A DNA stretch of 49,911 nucleotides from assembly GCA_003978465.1 (NCBI GenBank), contig QNZS01000006.1, forward strand, positions 1-49,911. Direction: 5' to 3'. A program made the translations under genes and the position numbers. Position 1 is the stretch's first letter. Each line of letters starts with the position of its first letter. This stretch comes from Sulfurimonas sp. Lineage in GTDB: Bacteria > Campylobacterota > Campylobacteria > Campylobacterales > Sulfurimonadaceae. Positions 18,667-28,171 of the stretch are shown one piece after another. A model generated the notes under the pieces. That model saw nothing but the letters and a program-made list of their open reading frames with translations. It did no database searches and was not told where the DNA came from.

Positions 18667-20601
18667 ATGAAAATATTATTTCTTATCACTCTTTTTGTAT
18701 TATTCTTAAGTGCTAAAGAGTTAAAAAATGAACTGCAGTTCGAATCATCACCATACCTTCTTGCACATAAGGATAATCCAGTAAACTGGAAACCATGGGG
18801 TGATAAAGCCTTTACTCAGGCAAAACGAGAAAACAAGGCTATATTTTTATCACTTGGTTACTCTACATGTCATTGGTGCCATGTGATGGAAGAAGAATCC
18901 TTTTCAAATGAAAAACTTGCAAAATTATTTAATAAATATTTTATTTGTATAAAAGTTGACCGTGAAGTAATGCCACATCTTGATACACTTTATCAAGAAG
19001 TCTATCTTAAAATAAGACATCATTCTGGTGGTTGGCCTTTGAGTCTGTTTATGACACCTTCAAAAGAAGTTTATTATGCTGCTACATATATTCCTGCACA
19101 GAAACAGTCCTATTCTGAAGGTTTAGATACTCTTTTAGAAAAACTTGGTGAAATGTATCAAAAGAATGATGCTAAGTTTAAAGATGATTTAGCAGCTATC
19201 CAAAAAATTATTAATGCAGAAGTAGTATACGAAGAGGTAAAGAAAACAGAAATCTCTGTAAATACTTTGAGTAAGTCTCTTAAAGAAAATTTTGATGATA
19301 TATATAGTGGTTTTGGAAGTGGAAGAAAATTCCCAGAAGCATCAAAACTATCTTTGATGATGGATTTAGCAGAAATAAATAGTGATGAAGAGTTAGAAGA
19401 CTATGCATATGAAATGTTAGATGTAATGGCATTAAGGGGTTTATATGATTCAGTAGAAGGTGGTTTTTTTCGCTATACAGTAGATGCTGCATGGGAAATA
19501 CCTCACTTTGAAAAAATGCTGTATGACCAAGCAGAACTGATACCTCTTTATGTAAGAGCATATCTTAAAACAGGTAAGAAACTCTATAGGGATGTTGTAG
19601 TTGAGACCATAGCAATGTTAGATAAACGTTATGTTAAAGATGACTTATATTACTCTGCAAGTGATGCTGATACATATCATGGAGAGGGTGCATATTTTAT
19701 CTTTACACAAAATGAGCTCAAAGGCACAGGAATAGAGTATATAGAAAATTTTGAAGATAAAATGCATTTAAATATTTATGAAAACCAAAGACCAAAAAAC
19801 TTTCTTAGAATGAGAAAAGTACTCCTTAAAGTACGTTCAAAAAAGGAGTATCCCTTTATTGATAAAAAAATAAATACTGCATGGAATGCTTTGATGATAG
19901 AAGCACTTTATAGTGCTTCTATCATTGATGAAAAGTATAAGAAAAAAGCAGATAAGACACTCAAAGCTTTAAGTGATGTAATGTTTAAAAATTATGACCT
20001 TTATCATCAAACAATTATTGGAATGACAGTAAAACAAAAGGGTCTCTTAGAAGATTATAGTTTTTTTATTGGGGCTTTAATAGCTGGATATGAAGTGGAT
20101 TATGATAAAGATAAGCTCGATTTTGCTGAGTATCTACTCAATAATGCAAATGCAAAATTTTATAAAAAAGGTGTTTGGTATTTAAGTGATGATAAGTTAG
20201 ATATTAAAGCAGGACTTATAGATAAATACTATGCCTCACCCCTCTCAAAGATGCTACAAAATATTATAAATATTGCATCACTAAAGGCTTCTTCACATTA
20301 TGAGGAAGTTGCATTAGCTACACTTGAATCTCAGGTTGATGTACTTAAGTTTAAGCAGTCTGATGTACCTGCATTAGCAAAAGCATATCTCATGCAGAAT
20401 TTAAAAGTAACAATTCTTAAAAGTAAAAAGCAGAACCTTTTAAAATATAAGAAAGACATCAAAAAGATACATTATCCTTATGTACTCACAAAAGAAGAAA
20501 AGTATGATGAGTATCTCGCATGTACAATCAAACTCTGTTATTCAAAAAATAAAAACTTTAAAACAGTAATCAAGGCTATAAATTCAAAAAGAAGATGGTA
20601 A
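18667..20601 (+). CDS. Exported DUF255 (YyaL/SSP411-like) thioredoxin-domain protein
   Basis: A two-domain protein. A thioredoxin-fold domain (DUF255) at about 22-185 carries [15 protein letters not shown] and the CHWCH motif at Cys68-Cys71. An alpha-barrel domain like those of six-hairpin glycosidases follows. I start it at ATG 18667, which gives a signal peptide ([18 protein letters not shown]). The farthest upstream start, at 18604, would lie inside the serA terminator; 18652 is possible. Most family members have no signal. The paralogue at 26076-28010 is cytoplasmic and also 644 residues. This copy has VMPHLD where the paralogue has ERPDID. The family's reaction is not established; a periplasmic thiol-redox role is inference. 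Confidence 0.85.
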   Translation: MKILFLITLFVLFLSAKELKNELQFESSPYLLAHKDNPVNWKPWGDKAFTQAKRENKAIFLSLGYSTCHWCHVMEEESFSNEKLAKLFNKYFICIKVDREVMPHLDTLYQEVYLKIRHHSGGWPLSLFMTPSKEVYYAATYIPAQKQSYSEGLDTLLEKLGEMYQKNDAKFKDDLAAIQKIINAEVVYEEVKKTEISVNTLSKSLKENFDDIYSGFGSGRKFPEASKLSLMMDLAEINSDEELEDYAYEMLDVMALRGLYDSVEGGFFRYTVDAAWEIPHFEKMLYDQAELIPLYVRAYLKTGKKLYRDVVVETIAMLDKRYVKDDLYYSASDADTYHGEGAYFIFTQNELKGTGIEYIENFEDKMHLNIYENQRPKNFLRMRKVLLKVRSKKEYPFIDKKINTAWNALMIEALYSASIIDEKYKKKADKTLKALSDVMFKNYDLYHQTIIGMTVKQKGLLEDYSFFIGALIAGYEVDYDKDKLDFAEYLLNNANAKFYKKGVWYLSDDKLDIKAGLIDKYYASPLSKMLQNIINIASLKASSHYEEVALATLESQVDVLKFKQSDVPALAKAYLMQNLKVTILKSKKQNLLKYKKDIKKIHYPYVLTKEEKYDEYLACTIKLCYSKNKNFKTVIKAINSKRRW

Positions 20602-20637
20602 AATAGCATAAACACTTAGAGAAGGTAAAAGATAGAT

Positions 20638-20958
20638 ATGCAAATAATAGTTGATGCCCTTAGAAAAAAAGGGAAAATTTATAAAAAAATGCTTGAAATT
20701 TCTCCAAAAGAATTAGGCATACGAAATAAGATAAAAATTTATAAAGCAACTGATACTAAAGGTTACTTTTGGGCTCTATTTGCAGTGAGTCAAAAGAGTA
20801 GAATTTTGATGAAAGATGTTCATAAGTTCCAAGAAATTTATGCAAAACTTACACTCTTTTGTGACCATAACTTTAAACATAAGATTATCTTCATAGATGC
20901 TCCTTTATGTGCAAAAGCAGCTGCTGCATTTAAAGAAGCAGGTTGGAAAATTCAGTAA
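20638..20958 (+). CDS. Small protein of unknown function
   Basis: Not recognised. This is a 106-residue, lysine-rich, soluble protein without signal or membrane segment. Visible stretches are KGYFWALFAVSQKSRIL and a C terminus KHKIIFIDAPLCAKAAAAFKEAGWKI that looks like a strand followed by a helix. GAAGGT lies a little upstream of the ATG. The coaX start overlaps its stop by one base, so the two are co-expressed. Position and ribosome site support a real gene. Confidence 0.7.
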   Translation: MQIIVDALRKKGKIYKKMLEISPKELGIRNKIKIYKATDTKGYFWALFAVSQKSRILMKDVHKFQEIYAKLTLFCDHNFKHKIIFIDAPLCAKAAAAFKEAGWKIQ

Positions 20959-21575
20959 TGCTTTTGTGTGATATTGGTAATACCTCATATCATTTTTTAG
21001 ATGGTGAGAAAGATTATAAAAAAGATGTAAATACTTTTGATGCTTCAAGTATAAATGATAATGTATATTATATCTCTGTACATAGCGAAGTAAATGCAGT
21101 ACTAAAAACATTGAAAAATTGGATTGATATATCGAACTTTATAGATAAAAGTAAGTATTATGAGACTATGGGTATAGATAGAATGGTTGCAGTTGAAGTA
21201 TTACAAAATGCTATTATTATTGATGCTGGGAGTGCTATTACGGTTGATATAGTGAATAATGGTAATTTTAAGGGTGGATTTATATATCCTGGAGTTGATG
21301 CAATGCGTAAAACATATAAAGATATTTCACCTGCTCTGAATTATTCATTTAACTTTGATCTAGACTTAGATATAATGCCAAAAAATTCACAAGATGCCAT
21401 AAGTTATGGTTTTTTGAAAACACTTTACTCTGAAGTGATGTCACATGAACTCCCTGTTGTGCTCACTGGTGGTAATGCAAAAGAATTACAAAAGATATTT
21501 AAAAATGCCTTTCTAAATGAAAAACTCATTTTTGATGGTATGAAACAGATAATAAAAAAGGCTAAACTATGTTAA
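20958..21575 (+). CDS. coaX: Type III pantothenate kinase
   Basis: CoaX phosphorylates pantothenate in the first step of coenzyme A synthesis. Type III enzymes need a monovalent cation and are not inhibited by CoA. From ATG 20958 the protein has 205 residues and begins MLLCDIGNTSYHF, the phosphate-binding loop of the ASKHA fold. GIDRMVAVE and IIDAGSAITVDIV follow as the other two signatures, then GGFIYPGVDAM. A longer in-frame start at 20943 would run back into the preceding gene. It overlaps hisG by seven bases. Confidence 0.92.
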   Translation: MLLCDIGNTSYHFLDGEKDYKKDVNTFDASSINDNVYYISVHSEVNAVLKTLKNWIDISNFIDKSKYYETMGIDRMVAVEVLQNAIIIDAGSAITVDIVNNGNFKGGFIYPGVDAMRKTYKDISPALNYSFNFDLDLDIMPKNSQDAISYGFLKTLYSEVMSHELPVVLTGGNAKELQKIFKNAFLNEKLIFDGMKQIIKKAKLC

Positions 21576-22192
21576 CAGTTGCACTTCCAAAAGGTCGTAT
21601 CGCTAAAGAAACACTAGAAATATTTGAAACACTCTTTGGTGATGGTTTTAAGTTTGATGATAGAAAACTAATTTTAGAAACACCAAATTTTCGTTTTTTA
21701 CTTGTTCGTAACCAAGATGTCGCAACTTATGTATTTCATCAAGCGGCTGATATCGGTGTTGTTGGATTAGATACTTTAGAAGAACAAGGCCTTGATGTCG
21801 TACGTTTACTTGACCTACAACGTGGTGTTTGTAAAGTCTCTATTGGTATGAAAGTAGGAGAAAAGCTAGACCTTACTAAACCTGAGTTGAAAGTAGCATC
21901 CAAAATGGTAAATATTACTAAACGCTACTTTGAAGAGAGAGCTGTTAGTGTTGAGATTATTAAACTAAATGGTTCAGTTGAACTTGCACCTTTAATTGGT
22001 CTTGCAGATATGATAGTAGATGTTGTTGAAACAGGTGCTACGATGAAGCAAAATGGACTTGAAGTAGTTCAAGATATCATGACATCTTCAACATACCTAA
22101 TTGCAAATAAAAATAGCTATATTGCTAAAAAAGATGAAGTACTTGATATTTATGAAAAAATAAATGATGTGATAAAAGCAGAAAATGACTAA
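21569..22192 (+). CDS. hisG: ATP phosphoribosyltransferase, short form
   Basis: HisG joins ATP and PRPP in the first step of histidine synthesis. At 207 residues it is the short form, which lacks the C-terminal regulatory domain and normally needs HisZ as partner; hisZ is not in this window. Signatures are LPKGRIAKE at the N terminus, GVVGLDTLEE, and the PRPP-binding DMIVDVVETGATMKQNGL. It is flanked by unrelated genes, overlapping coaX before and the methyltransferase after (eight bases), so it is not part of a his operon here. Confidence 0.96.
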   Translation: MLTVALPKGRIAKETLEIFETLFGDGFKFDDRKLILETPNFRFLLVRNQDVATYVFHQAADIGVVGLDTLEEQGLDVVRLLDLQRGVCKVSIGMKVGEKLDLTKPELKVASKMVNITKRYFEERAVSVEIIKLNGSVELAPLIGLADMIVDVVETGATMKQNGLEVVQDIMTSSTYLIANKNSYIAKKDEVLDIYEKINDVIKAEND

Positions 22193-22868
22193 CTTAGACC
22201 TTTATGCAAAAGCAGAACATCTTTTAGGGATAGAAGAGGCAACAGAAGCTCTTTATGACCTCTACCGCTCTGAACTCGACGATCAAGATGTCAAGACACT
22301 TCTTGATGTTGGTTGTGGTCGTGGTGGTTTTATGCAACGAATGATAAGTGATGGTATTAAATGTAAGGGTGTTGATTTAAGTGCTCTTATGGTTAAGGAG
22401 TGTAAATCACAAGGTCTTGATGCTGAGTGTATAAATGCAGTAGATGTTGAGGGAAAGTATGATGCGATAGTTAGTATCTTTGATGTACTAAATTTTATGG
22501 ATAATGAAACATTAGTTACTTTTTTAAATGCTATGGCAGATAAACTTAATGATAACGGTATCTTTATAGCAGACATTAATACTCTGTATGGTTTCTCTGA
22601 TGTAGCAGAAGGTACTATGAGTAAAGATAAAGATGGTGAATTTTTATGTGTAGATGCAATATTTCAAAATGATAAACTTGATACTCAGTTTACACTGTTT
22701 GAAAAGAATGAAGATGGTTCTTACAAAAAGCATCAAGATTCTATCATTCAGTATTTTCATAAGATAAAAACTTTTCAAAAGATAGAGAAGTTAAAGCTTG
22801 TAGAAAAACAAACCTTTTCTCTTTATGACACAGAAGATAAGACACTACTTATCTTCAAAAAGAAGTAG
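22185..22868 (+). CDS. Class I SAM-dependent methyltransferase
   Basis: A 227-residue methyltransferase. Motif I LLDVGCGRGGFM at about 41-52 binds S-adenosylmethionine, VDLSALMVKECK gives the acidic loop after the second strand, and YDAIVSIFDVLNFM is motif IV. The C-terminal part is a beta-rich lid (FTLFEKNEDGSYKKHQDS). Substrate unknown; small-molecule methylases have this look. It overlaps hisG and ends in a hairpin shared with the convergent nitroreductase gene. Confidence 0.85.
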   Translation: MTNLDLYAKAEHLLGIEEATEALYDLYRSELDDQDVKTLLDVGCGRGGFMQRMISDGIKCKGVDLSALMVKECKSQGLDAECINAVDVEGKYDAIVSIFDVLNFMDNETLVTFLNAMADKLNDNGIFIADINTLYGFSDVAEGTMSKDKDGEFLCVDAIFQNDKLDTQFTLFEKNEDGSYKKHQDSIIQYFHKIKTFQKIEKLKLVEKQTFSLYDTEDKTLLIFKKK

Positions 22869-22897
22869 TAGTTAGTCTATAAATTCTACTACTTCTT
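22860..22897. terminator. 12-bp hairpin covering the stops of convergent genes
   Basis: AAGAAGTAGTAG at 22860-22871 is perfectly complementary to CTACTACTTCTT at 22886-22897, with a 14-base loop. The methyltransferase stop is in the left arm, and the nitroreductase stop on the other strand is in the loop. There is no T-run, so it is not a standard terminator. Confidence 0.6.
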
Positions 22898-23507
22898 CTA
22901 GTGAAAGCCTTAACTGTTTTGACTGCTCATTGAGTCGGTAACCAAAAGGTAAAACCATAGAGAGTTGATACTTTGAAGTGTCAAGTTCTAAAATTTCTTC
23001 AACTTTTTCTTTTTCAAAGCCTTCAATCGGACAAGAATCAATCCCTAAAACAGCGGCAGATGTCATCATATTTGCAGCAGCAATATAAGTCTGTTTTGCA
23101 CTCCAAGAGTAAATATTTTCATCACTAGAGAGAGTCTTTTCTAAATGACTTGCATAAAGTCCAAGATAAAAATCAAGCTTTTCTTGTGGCATATCACGAC
23201 GAGAAAAACGTTGTTTTACTTCTCCACTTTGAGGTTTAAGAGAGTCTATCCCTGCAAGAATAACCACTAAGTGAGAACACGAAGTTATCTGAGCCTGATC
23301 CCAACATGCCGGTTTAAGTTTAGCTTTTAAAGTAGGGTTGGTAATAACTACAAACTTCCAAGCTTCCATACCAAAAGAGGAAGGTGATGTTCGTCCTGAT
23401 TCAAGAATTATGAGCATATCTTCACTACTTATCTTTTTACTCTCATCAAATACTTTACAAGCATGACGAAATTCCATTGCCTCTTGAAATGTTTTAGCTT
23501 GACTCAT
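22872..23507 (-). CDS. Nitroreductase-family FMN oxidoreductase
   Basis: A 211-residue protein of the nitroreductase fold, which binds FMN as a dimer and passes electrons from NAD(P)H to nitroaromatics, quinones or other acceptors. Typical parts are FRHACKVFDESKKIS at the N terminus (FMN phosphate), GRTSPSSFGMEAWKFVVI, YIAAANMMTSAAVLGIDSCPIEGF and, at the end, LPFGYRLNEQSKQLR. It is the last gene of the plsC-pdxJ-pdxA operon and overlaps pdxA by four bases. The substrate cannot be told. Confidence 0.9.
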   Translation of the reverse strand: MSQAKTFQEAMEFRHACKVFDESKKISSEDMLIILESGRTSPSSFGMEAWKFVVITNPTLKAKLKPACWDQAQITSCSHLVVILAGIDSLKPQSGEVKQRFSRRDMPQEKLDFYLGLYASHLEKTLSSDENIYSWSAKQTYIAAANMMTSAAVLGIDSCPIEGFEKEKVEEILELDTSKYQLSMVLPFGYRLNEQSKQLRLSLEEVVEFID

Positions 23508-24433
23508 GATGTTTTCCTTGTGTTAAGTTGTATGGCACTCTTTATTGCATTTATATATGAAAGAGTTTTAGCTTTGCCTGTGTAAGCTATGTCAAATGCA
23601 GTACCATGGTCTACGGATGTTCTAATTATTGGTAGGTTTAAAGAGATATTTACACTTTCATCAAAGTGTAGTGCCTTTAGTGGTGCTAGACCTTGGTCGT
23701 GATACATTGCAACAAAGTAGTTGTAGTTACAGCGAAAGTGAGGTGTAAATGCGACATCAGGAACTATGGGACCGATAAATTGCTCCCATCCAAGCTGTTT
23801 GTTTACACTTTTAATGGCTTTAAGGATTCGCATATCTTCATGTCCTAAAACACCATTATCTCCAGCATGAGGATTGATACCTAAAACAGCAACTTTCTTC
23901 AGTGGAATTTCCTTTTGAAGGTTAAGTAAAAACTGTTTGAGCATCTTATACTTAACTGTTTTAGTTACATCTCTTAGAGGGATATGCTCCGTTACAAGAG
24001 CAACATACATCTCAGGACAACCAAGCATCATAATTGCATCAGCATTAAAATGTTGACGAAGTAGGTCAGTGTGCCCTTTGTACTCTAAACCAGCTATCAT
24101 CCAAGCTTCTTTATGTATGGGCATAGTCACAACACCATCAGCCTTTTTTTCTTCACAGAGTTTAATACCTGTCATAAAAGAGTCATACGAGTAACGACCA
24201 CTTTGTGAATCCACTTGACCTGCATTTATGCTAAAGTCTCCAGCAACATCATATAGTTGTATATCTGATGGAAGTGATACATTAAGTAGAGAAGAAGCTC
24301 TCTCTAACATCCTTTTATTTATACAGTAAATGGGATTGCAGAGTTTTACTATCTCTTCATGAGCTTTGAGAACTATCTCAATTCCAACACCATTAAGGTC
24401 ACCAATACTTATAGCTAGAGTAGGTTTAGTCAT
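23504..24433 (-). CDS. pdxA: 4-hydroxythreonine-4-phosphate dehydrogenase
   Basis: PdxA oxidises 4-phosphohydroxythreonine in the DXP-dependent route to pyridoxal phosphate; its product condenses with deoxyxylulose phosphate by PdxJ. The 309 residues match the family. AISIGDLNGVGIEI at the N terminus is the nucleotide-contacting loop, metal-binding histidines lie in TMPIHKEAW/YKGHTDLL and MYHDQGLAPLKAL, and INPHAGDNG is conserved. It overlaps pdxJ by eight bases, so the two consecutive enzymes are coupled. Confidence 0.96.
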   Translation of the reverse strand: MTKPTLAISIGDLNGVGIEIVLKAHEEIVKLCNPIYCINKRMLERASSLLNVSLPSDIQLYDVAGDFSINAGQVDSQSGRYSYDSFMTGIKLCEEKKADGVVTMPIHKEAWMIAGLEYKGHTDLLRQHFNADAIMMLGCPEMYVALVTEHIPLRDVTKTVKYKMLKQFLLNLQKEIPLKKVAVLGINPHAGDNGVLGHEDMRILKAIKSVNKQLGWEQFIGPIVPDVAFTPHFRCNYNYFVAMYHDQGLAPLKALHFDESVNISLNLPIIRTSVDHGTAFDIAYTGKAKTLSYINAIKSAIQLNTRKTS

Positions 24434-25223
24434 GGCGAGTAGTAAGTTCTTTCATCTCTTTAACAGCATCACTTAAACCACTAAATACACTGCGTGCAAT
24501 GATACTTTGACCGATATTTAACTCGATTATTTCTTCTATTTTCATCATCTCATGAACATTATGATAATTAAGACCATGTCCAGCAGCTACTTCAAGACCT
24601 ATTTTATTTGCATGTGTTGCTGCTTCTTTGATACTAAGGAGCGACTCTTCAAGCCTTTCACTAAGTTCATATCTTGGTAACTCTAACTCTTTTATAGAGT
24701 GGTTTGAATGAGGAAGATTTGAGTGAAGCATCGCCCATAGATTGGCAAATCGTCCAGTATGAAGTTCTACCATTTCGGCACCAAGTTCTTTACTTTTATC
24801 CATTGCTTCTATAGTTGGGTCTACAAAAAGAGATACTGGTATTAGACTGTCATGGAGTTGTTCTATGGCAAAACGAATTTCCTCTTCATATTTAAATACA
24901 TCGAGTCCACCCTCAGTAGTAATCTCTTCACGTTTTTCTGGTACTAATGTAGCACGGTGTGGTTTTATAGTAGACACAATATTTAAAATTTCTTTGTTAA
25001 TAGAACATTCTAAATTTACAGGAAGTTTACTACTAGCCATAATATTTTTTACATCACTATCTTGGATATGACGTCTGTCTTCTCTTAAATGTATTGTTAT
25101 CTGATCTGCACCTGCTTGACAAGCTGTATAGAGTGCTTGAAGTATATCGGGATCATTTACTCTGCGAGCTTCACGTAAAACTGCTACATGGTCTATATTT
25201 ACACCTAGTGTCATCTTGGCCAT
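24426..25223 (-). CDS. pdxJ: Pyridoxine 5'-phosphate synthase
   Basis: PdxJ closes the pyridine ring of vitamin B6 from aminoacetone phosphate and deoxyxylulose phosphate. The 265-residue TIM barrel starts with LGVNIDHVAVLREAR, followed by ITIHLREDRRHIQD, ELHTGRFAN and, near the end, the phosphate-binding LNIGQSIIARSVF. AAGHGLNYHN is also conserved. It begins one base before the plsC stop region and overlaps pdxA, all in one minus-strand operon. Confidence 0.97.
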   Translation of the reverse strand: MAKMTLGVNIDHVAVLREARRVNDPDILQALYTACQAGADQITIHLREDRRHIQDSDVKNIMASSKLPVNLECSINKEILNIVSTIKPHRATLVPEKREEITTEGGLDVFKYEEEIRFAIEQLHDSLIPVSLFVDPTIEAMDKSKELGAEMVELHTGRFANLWAMLHSNLPHSNHSIKELELPRYELSERLEESLLSIKEAATHANKIGLEVAAGHGLNYHNVHEMMKIEEIIELNIGQSIIARSVFSGLSDAVKEMKELTTRHD

Positions 25224-25940
25224 CTACTTACTCCCAATACTTTTGTAAAACTTTGTATACTCTTCTTCGAGTGTTTGACTCTGAACAAACTCACCGATAT
25301 GTACAGAAATTATCATCTTTTCTTTATAGGGAGCATTTTCAAAGATTTTTTCATTTTTCCCTGTGATATAGATAGGAATTATTTTAAGCTTATTCGCTTG
25401 TGCAATTTTACTAGCACCACTTTGAAAACATGTTATACCTTCACCTTTAAAACGTTCACCCTCAGGAAACATATAAAGATTCATATTATCAACTTTTTTA
25501 AATGTTTTTTTAATATTTTTAAAGAAGCTTAAAAATCCACGTTTATTATCAAGATCTACACTGATACAACCACTATATTCAAAAAACTTACCATAAATAG
25601 CAGACTCAAAAAGTTCTTGTTTAGCTATCCAAGAACCATTTTTATTTTTTTTAGAAAAGATTGACTCCATGACCATTATGTCAAGAAGCGAACGATGATT
25701 TATTGCATAGAGGATTCTATTTTCATCGGGAAGAGAACCATGTACTTTAACTTCAAGATTTAAAAAGTTTAAAACTTCTTTAGAATAGTTTTGACGCTCT
25801 TTTGAAAGTTCTTCGTATGCTGGTTTTAGAGTGATAAAGGGGTGGAAAAAAGTTTTTTTGAAGATGTGAATATATTTGAGACCAAGCTTAACCATAAATA
25901 TAAATTTACCAATGTTTTTAAGACCGAAGTTTTTTAGCAT
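25224..25940 (-). CDS. plsC: 1-acyl-sn-glycerol-3-phosphate acyltransferase (PlsC family)
   Basis: This membrane-associated enzyme adds the second acyl chain to lysophosphatidic acid, giving phosphatidic acid. The 238 residues carry the acyltransferase motifs: NHRSLLD at 81-87 with the HxxxxD catalytic pair, and FPEGERFKGEG at about 155-165, which holds the glycerol phosphate site. A basic N terminus with hydrophobic patches probably anchors it. It is the first gene of the operon running into pdxJ, with a TATAAT box and AAAGGT ribosome site. Closely related acyltransferases with other substrates cannot be excluded. Confidence 0.88.
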   Translation of the reverse strand: MLKNFGLKNIGKFIFMVKLGLKYIHIFKKTFFHPFITLKPAYEELSKERQNYSKEVLNFLNLEVKVHGSLPDENRILYAINHRSLLDIMVMESIFSKKNKNGSWIAKQELFESAIYGKFFEYSGCISVDLDNKRGFLSFFKNIKKTFKKVDNMNLYMFPEGERFKGEGITCFQSGASKIAQANKLKIIPIYITGKNEKIFENAPYKEKMIISVHIGEFVQSQTLEEEYTKFYKSIGSK

Positions 25941-25963
25941 ATATTACCTTTTAATAAAGATCA

Positions 25964-25969
25964 ATTATA
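25964..25969 (-). promoter_or_regulatory. -10 box for the plsC-pdxJ-pdxA-nitroreductase operon
   Basis: Read on the minus strand, GCTATAATTG gives TATAAT at 25969-25964, about 24 bases before the plsC ATG at 25940, with AAAAGGT between. Confidence 0.6.
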
Positions 25970-25991
25970 GCTAAAAACAGTAACAAAATAG

Positions 25992-26063
25992 CTATTTTAC
26001 TTTGCCACTTTTGTAACCTAGATATTGATAGTCAGGTTTTTCACATCCTGATAGTACACACAT
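25992..26063 (-). CDS. Possible 23-residue protein, lipoprotein-like sequence
   Basis: Just after the DUF255 stop on the minus strand there is AAGG (26075-26072), eight bases, then an ATG and 23 codons beginning MCVLSGCEKPDYQYLG and ending in TAG. LSGC matches a lipobox, but there is almost no hydrophobic stretch before it, so export as a lipoprotein is doubtful. The ribosome site and its place between two same-strand genes favour translation; its size allows chance. It might also be the remains of a longer gene. Confidence 0.35.
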   Translation of the reverse strand: MCVLSGCEKPDYQYLGYKSGKVK

Positions 26064-26075
26064 AATACTTACCTT

Positions 26076-28010
26076 TTAAAAAGAGTTAGATACTAAAGAG
26101 TTTACCTCTTCTACCTTTAAAGTTTGTGCAAAACAGCTTTTTTCACCACAAACCATATACTCATCCTTTTCGCTTGATTTTAATAGAACAAAGGGGTATT
26201 CTATTTTTGCTAAAGTGAGGGCACTGATATTAATGTTATCTAAGGATGTTTTGATGACTCTATCCCCTTTTAGATGCCTGAGAACTTGTGTTAGCATAAA
26301 GGGGGAATATATAGGTTTGCGACCTAACTCATAAGAATTATACTCCATAGTTTTAAAAGCAAAGTGAGTATATTTCTCGTCTTCAAGCAGTGTACCAATG
26401 CTAAGTAATGCATCAAGCATAATACTTACAGAACTTGTATATGTATTGTCGCTGATTTCAGCCTGAGTTATAAATTCACCTACACTAAAGTTCCATACTC
26501 CCTTCTCATAGAACTCTTCAAGAGCTTTATTTATAAACCTATGTGCATAGACTAGATAAACTTCATCTTGAGTATACTTATAAGCACTAAGAAGAGCTTG
26601 TGAAAGAAATGCATAGTCTTCTAAAAATGCTTCAACTTTAGGTTTTTTATGGATAAGAGTTGTATGGTAGAGGGTATTGTTTATAAACATAGTATTGAGA
26701 AGTTTATCTAGGTGTTTAATAGCTCTTATCTTATACTTTGCATCAATACTTCCGAGTTTAAACATAGTATGAATCATCATAGCAGACCATGATGTTTGTA
26801 CTTTTTTATCTATAAAAGGATACTCTTTTTGTGAACGAATTTGAGAAAGAAGAGGTTTTACATCAACGAACCATTCGGGTATTACTCCATCTTCAAAACG
26901 TATGATGTTTTTCCCTTCAAAATTACCTTCATGAATTACAGACATTTGAGCAAGTTTAGTGGTTACATCTTCTATCTCAGCATCCTTTAACATTTGAGCT
27001 ACTTCATCATAAGTATAGATAAAGTAAGTGCCTTCTGCTCCTTCACTATCAGCATCACTTGCTGAGTAAAAAAGTTCATCTTCACTCATAAAGTTATACC
27101 AAAAATCAACACATTCTTTTGCTGTATTAAGGTAAGACTCATTATCATAAGCGAGGTAAGCATCCACATACACACTTGATAAAAGAGCATTATCATAGAG
27201 CATCTTCTCAAAGTGAGGCACACACCACTCTTCATCCGTTGAGTAGCGACAAAATCCACCATCTACTAGGTCGTACATACCACCTTTTTTCATTGCATCT
27301 AAGCTAGTCTCTACCATCGCTTTAGCACTTTTATCATTATAGAGTTTATCTATGGTGAGTAGAGTATTAAGTGTTGAAGCATGTGGAAACTTTGGCTTGA
27401 CAGAGAAACCACCATTTTTTGTATCAAAGTTATTTTTTGCTTGGAGCATGAAGTTCTTTCTAAAGTCTTCATTTAAAACAGTTGCTTCTTTAGGATGTTG
27501 GATGTTGTTTAAAAAACCTTCAGCTTCATCTGCATTTTTATAGATCTGTTCATCATTCTGGACTATTTTTTTAGCTATAAGAGTTGTGAGTTCTTTAAAA
27601 CCCATTCCCTCAATACTTCCTGTGTTTGACTCAGGAGGAATGTATGTTCCTGCAAAAAATGGTTTATTTTCTGGTGTACTAAAAATAGATGTTGGCCAAC
27701 CACCTGAGCGACGATTAAGAAGTTGATGTACCTCTTGGTAATGCTTGTCTATATCTGGACGTTCTTCACGGTCAACTTTTATGGATATAAAGTTGCGGTT
27801 GAGTATGTCTGCACATTCTTGGTCCTCAAAAACTGTCTCTTCCATCACATGACACCAGTGACAAGAGCTGTATCCTATGCTTATAAATATAGCTTTATTC
27901 TCTTTCTCTGCTGCCTCAAAGGCTTCATCACACCAAGGCCACCAATTAACTGGATTATCTTTGTGCTGCTGGAGGTAAGGGCTATCTTCGTTTGCTAATC
28001 TATTTGACAT
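26076..28010 (-). CDS. Cytoplasmic DUF255 (YyaL/SSP411-like) thioredoxin-domain protein
   Basis: The 644-residue paralogue of the exported protein at 18667-20601, here without signal peptide. The DUF255 domain shows [19 protein letters not shown], then [13 protein letters not shown] with Cys50 and Cys53, [11 protein letters not shown] and [10 protein letters not shown]. The helical barrel domain follows from about residue 190, with [13 protein letters not shown] and [13 protein letters not shown] conserved as in family members. The REERPDID block is the canonical form. The two copies probably arose by duplication plus retargeting. The family's activity is unproven; vertebrate members are linked to thioredoxin-like roles. 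Confidence 0.9.
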   Translation of the reverse strand: MSNRLANEDSPYLQQHKDNPVNWWPWCDEAFEAAEKENKAIFISIGYSSCHWCHVMEETVFEDQECADILNRNFISIKVDREERPDIDKHYQEVHQLLNRRSGGWPTSIFSTPENKPFFAGTYIPPESNTGSIEGMGFKELTTLIAKKIVQNDEQIYKNADEAEGFLNNIQHPKEATVLNEDFRKNFMLQAKNNFDTKNGGFSVKPKFPHASTLNTLLTIDKLYNDKSAKAMVETSLDAMKKGGMYDLVDGGFCRYSTDEEWCVPHFEKMLYDNALLSSVYVDAYLAYDNESYLNTAKECVDFWYNFMSEDELFYSASDADSEGAEGTYFIYTYDEVAQMLKDAEIEDVTTKLAQMSVIHEGNFEGKNIIRFEDGVIPEWFVDVKPLLSQIRSQKEYPFIDKKVQTSWSAMMIHTMFKLGSIDAKYKIRAIKHLDKLLNTMFINNTLYHTTLIHKKPKVEAFLEDYAFLSQALLSAYKYTQDEVYLVYAHRFINKALEEFYEKGVWNFSVGEFITQAEISDNTYTSSVSIMLDALLSIGTLLEDEKYTHFAFKTMEYNSYELGRKPIYSPFMLTQVLRHLKGDRVIKTSLDNINISALTLAKIEYPFVLLKSSEKDEYMVCGEKSCFAQTLKVEEVNSLVSNSF

Positions 28011-28171
28011 TTTTGTAACCTTTTTTAATGTACTTTAATACTATATAATAGTAAATATTTATATGTAACTTCTTTTATATAAGAGTATAGAAATAATACT
28101 AATGAAGTGCTGAATGAATTTATTAAATTTTATATTCTTAGGTATACCCAGTTTAAGAATCTATTAAATTA

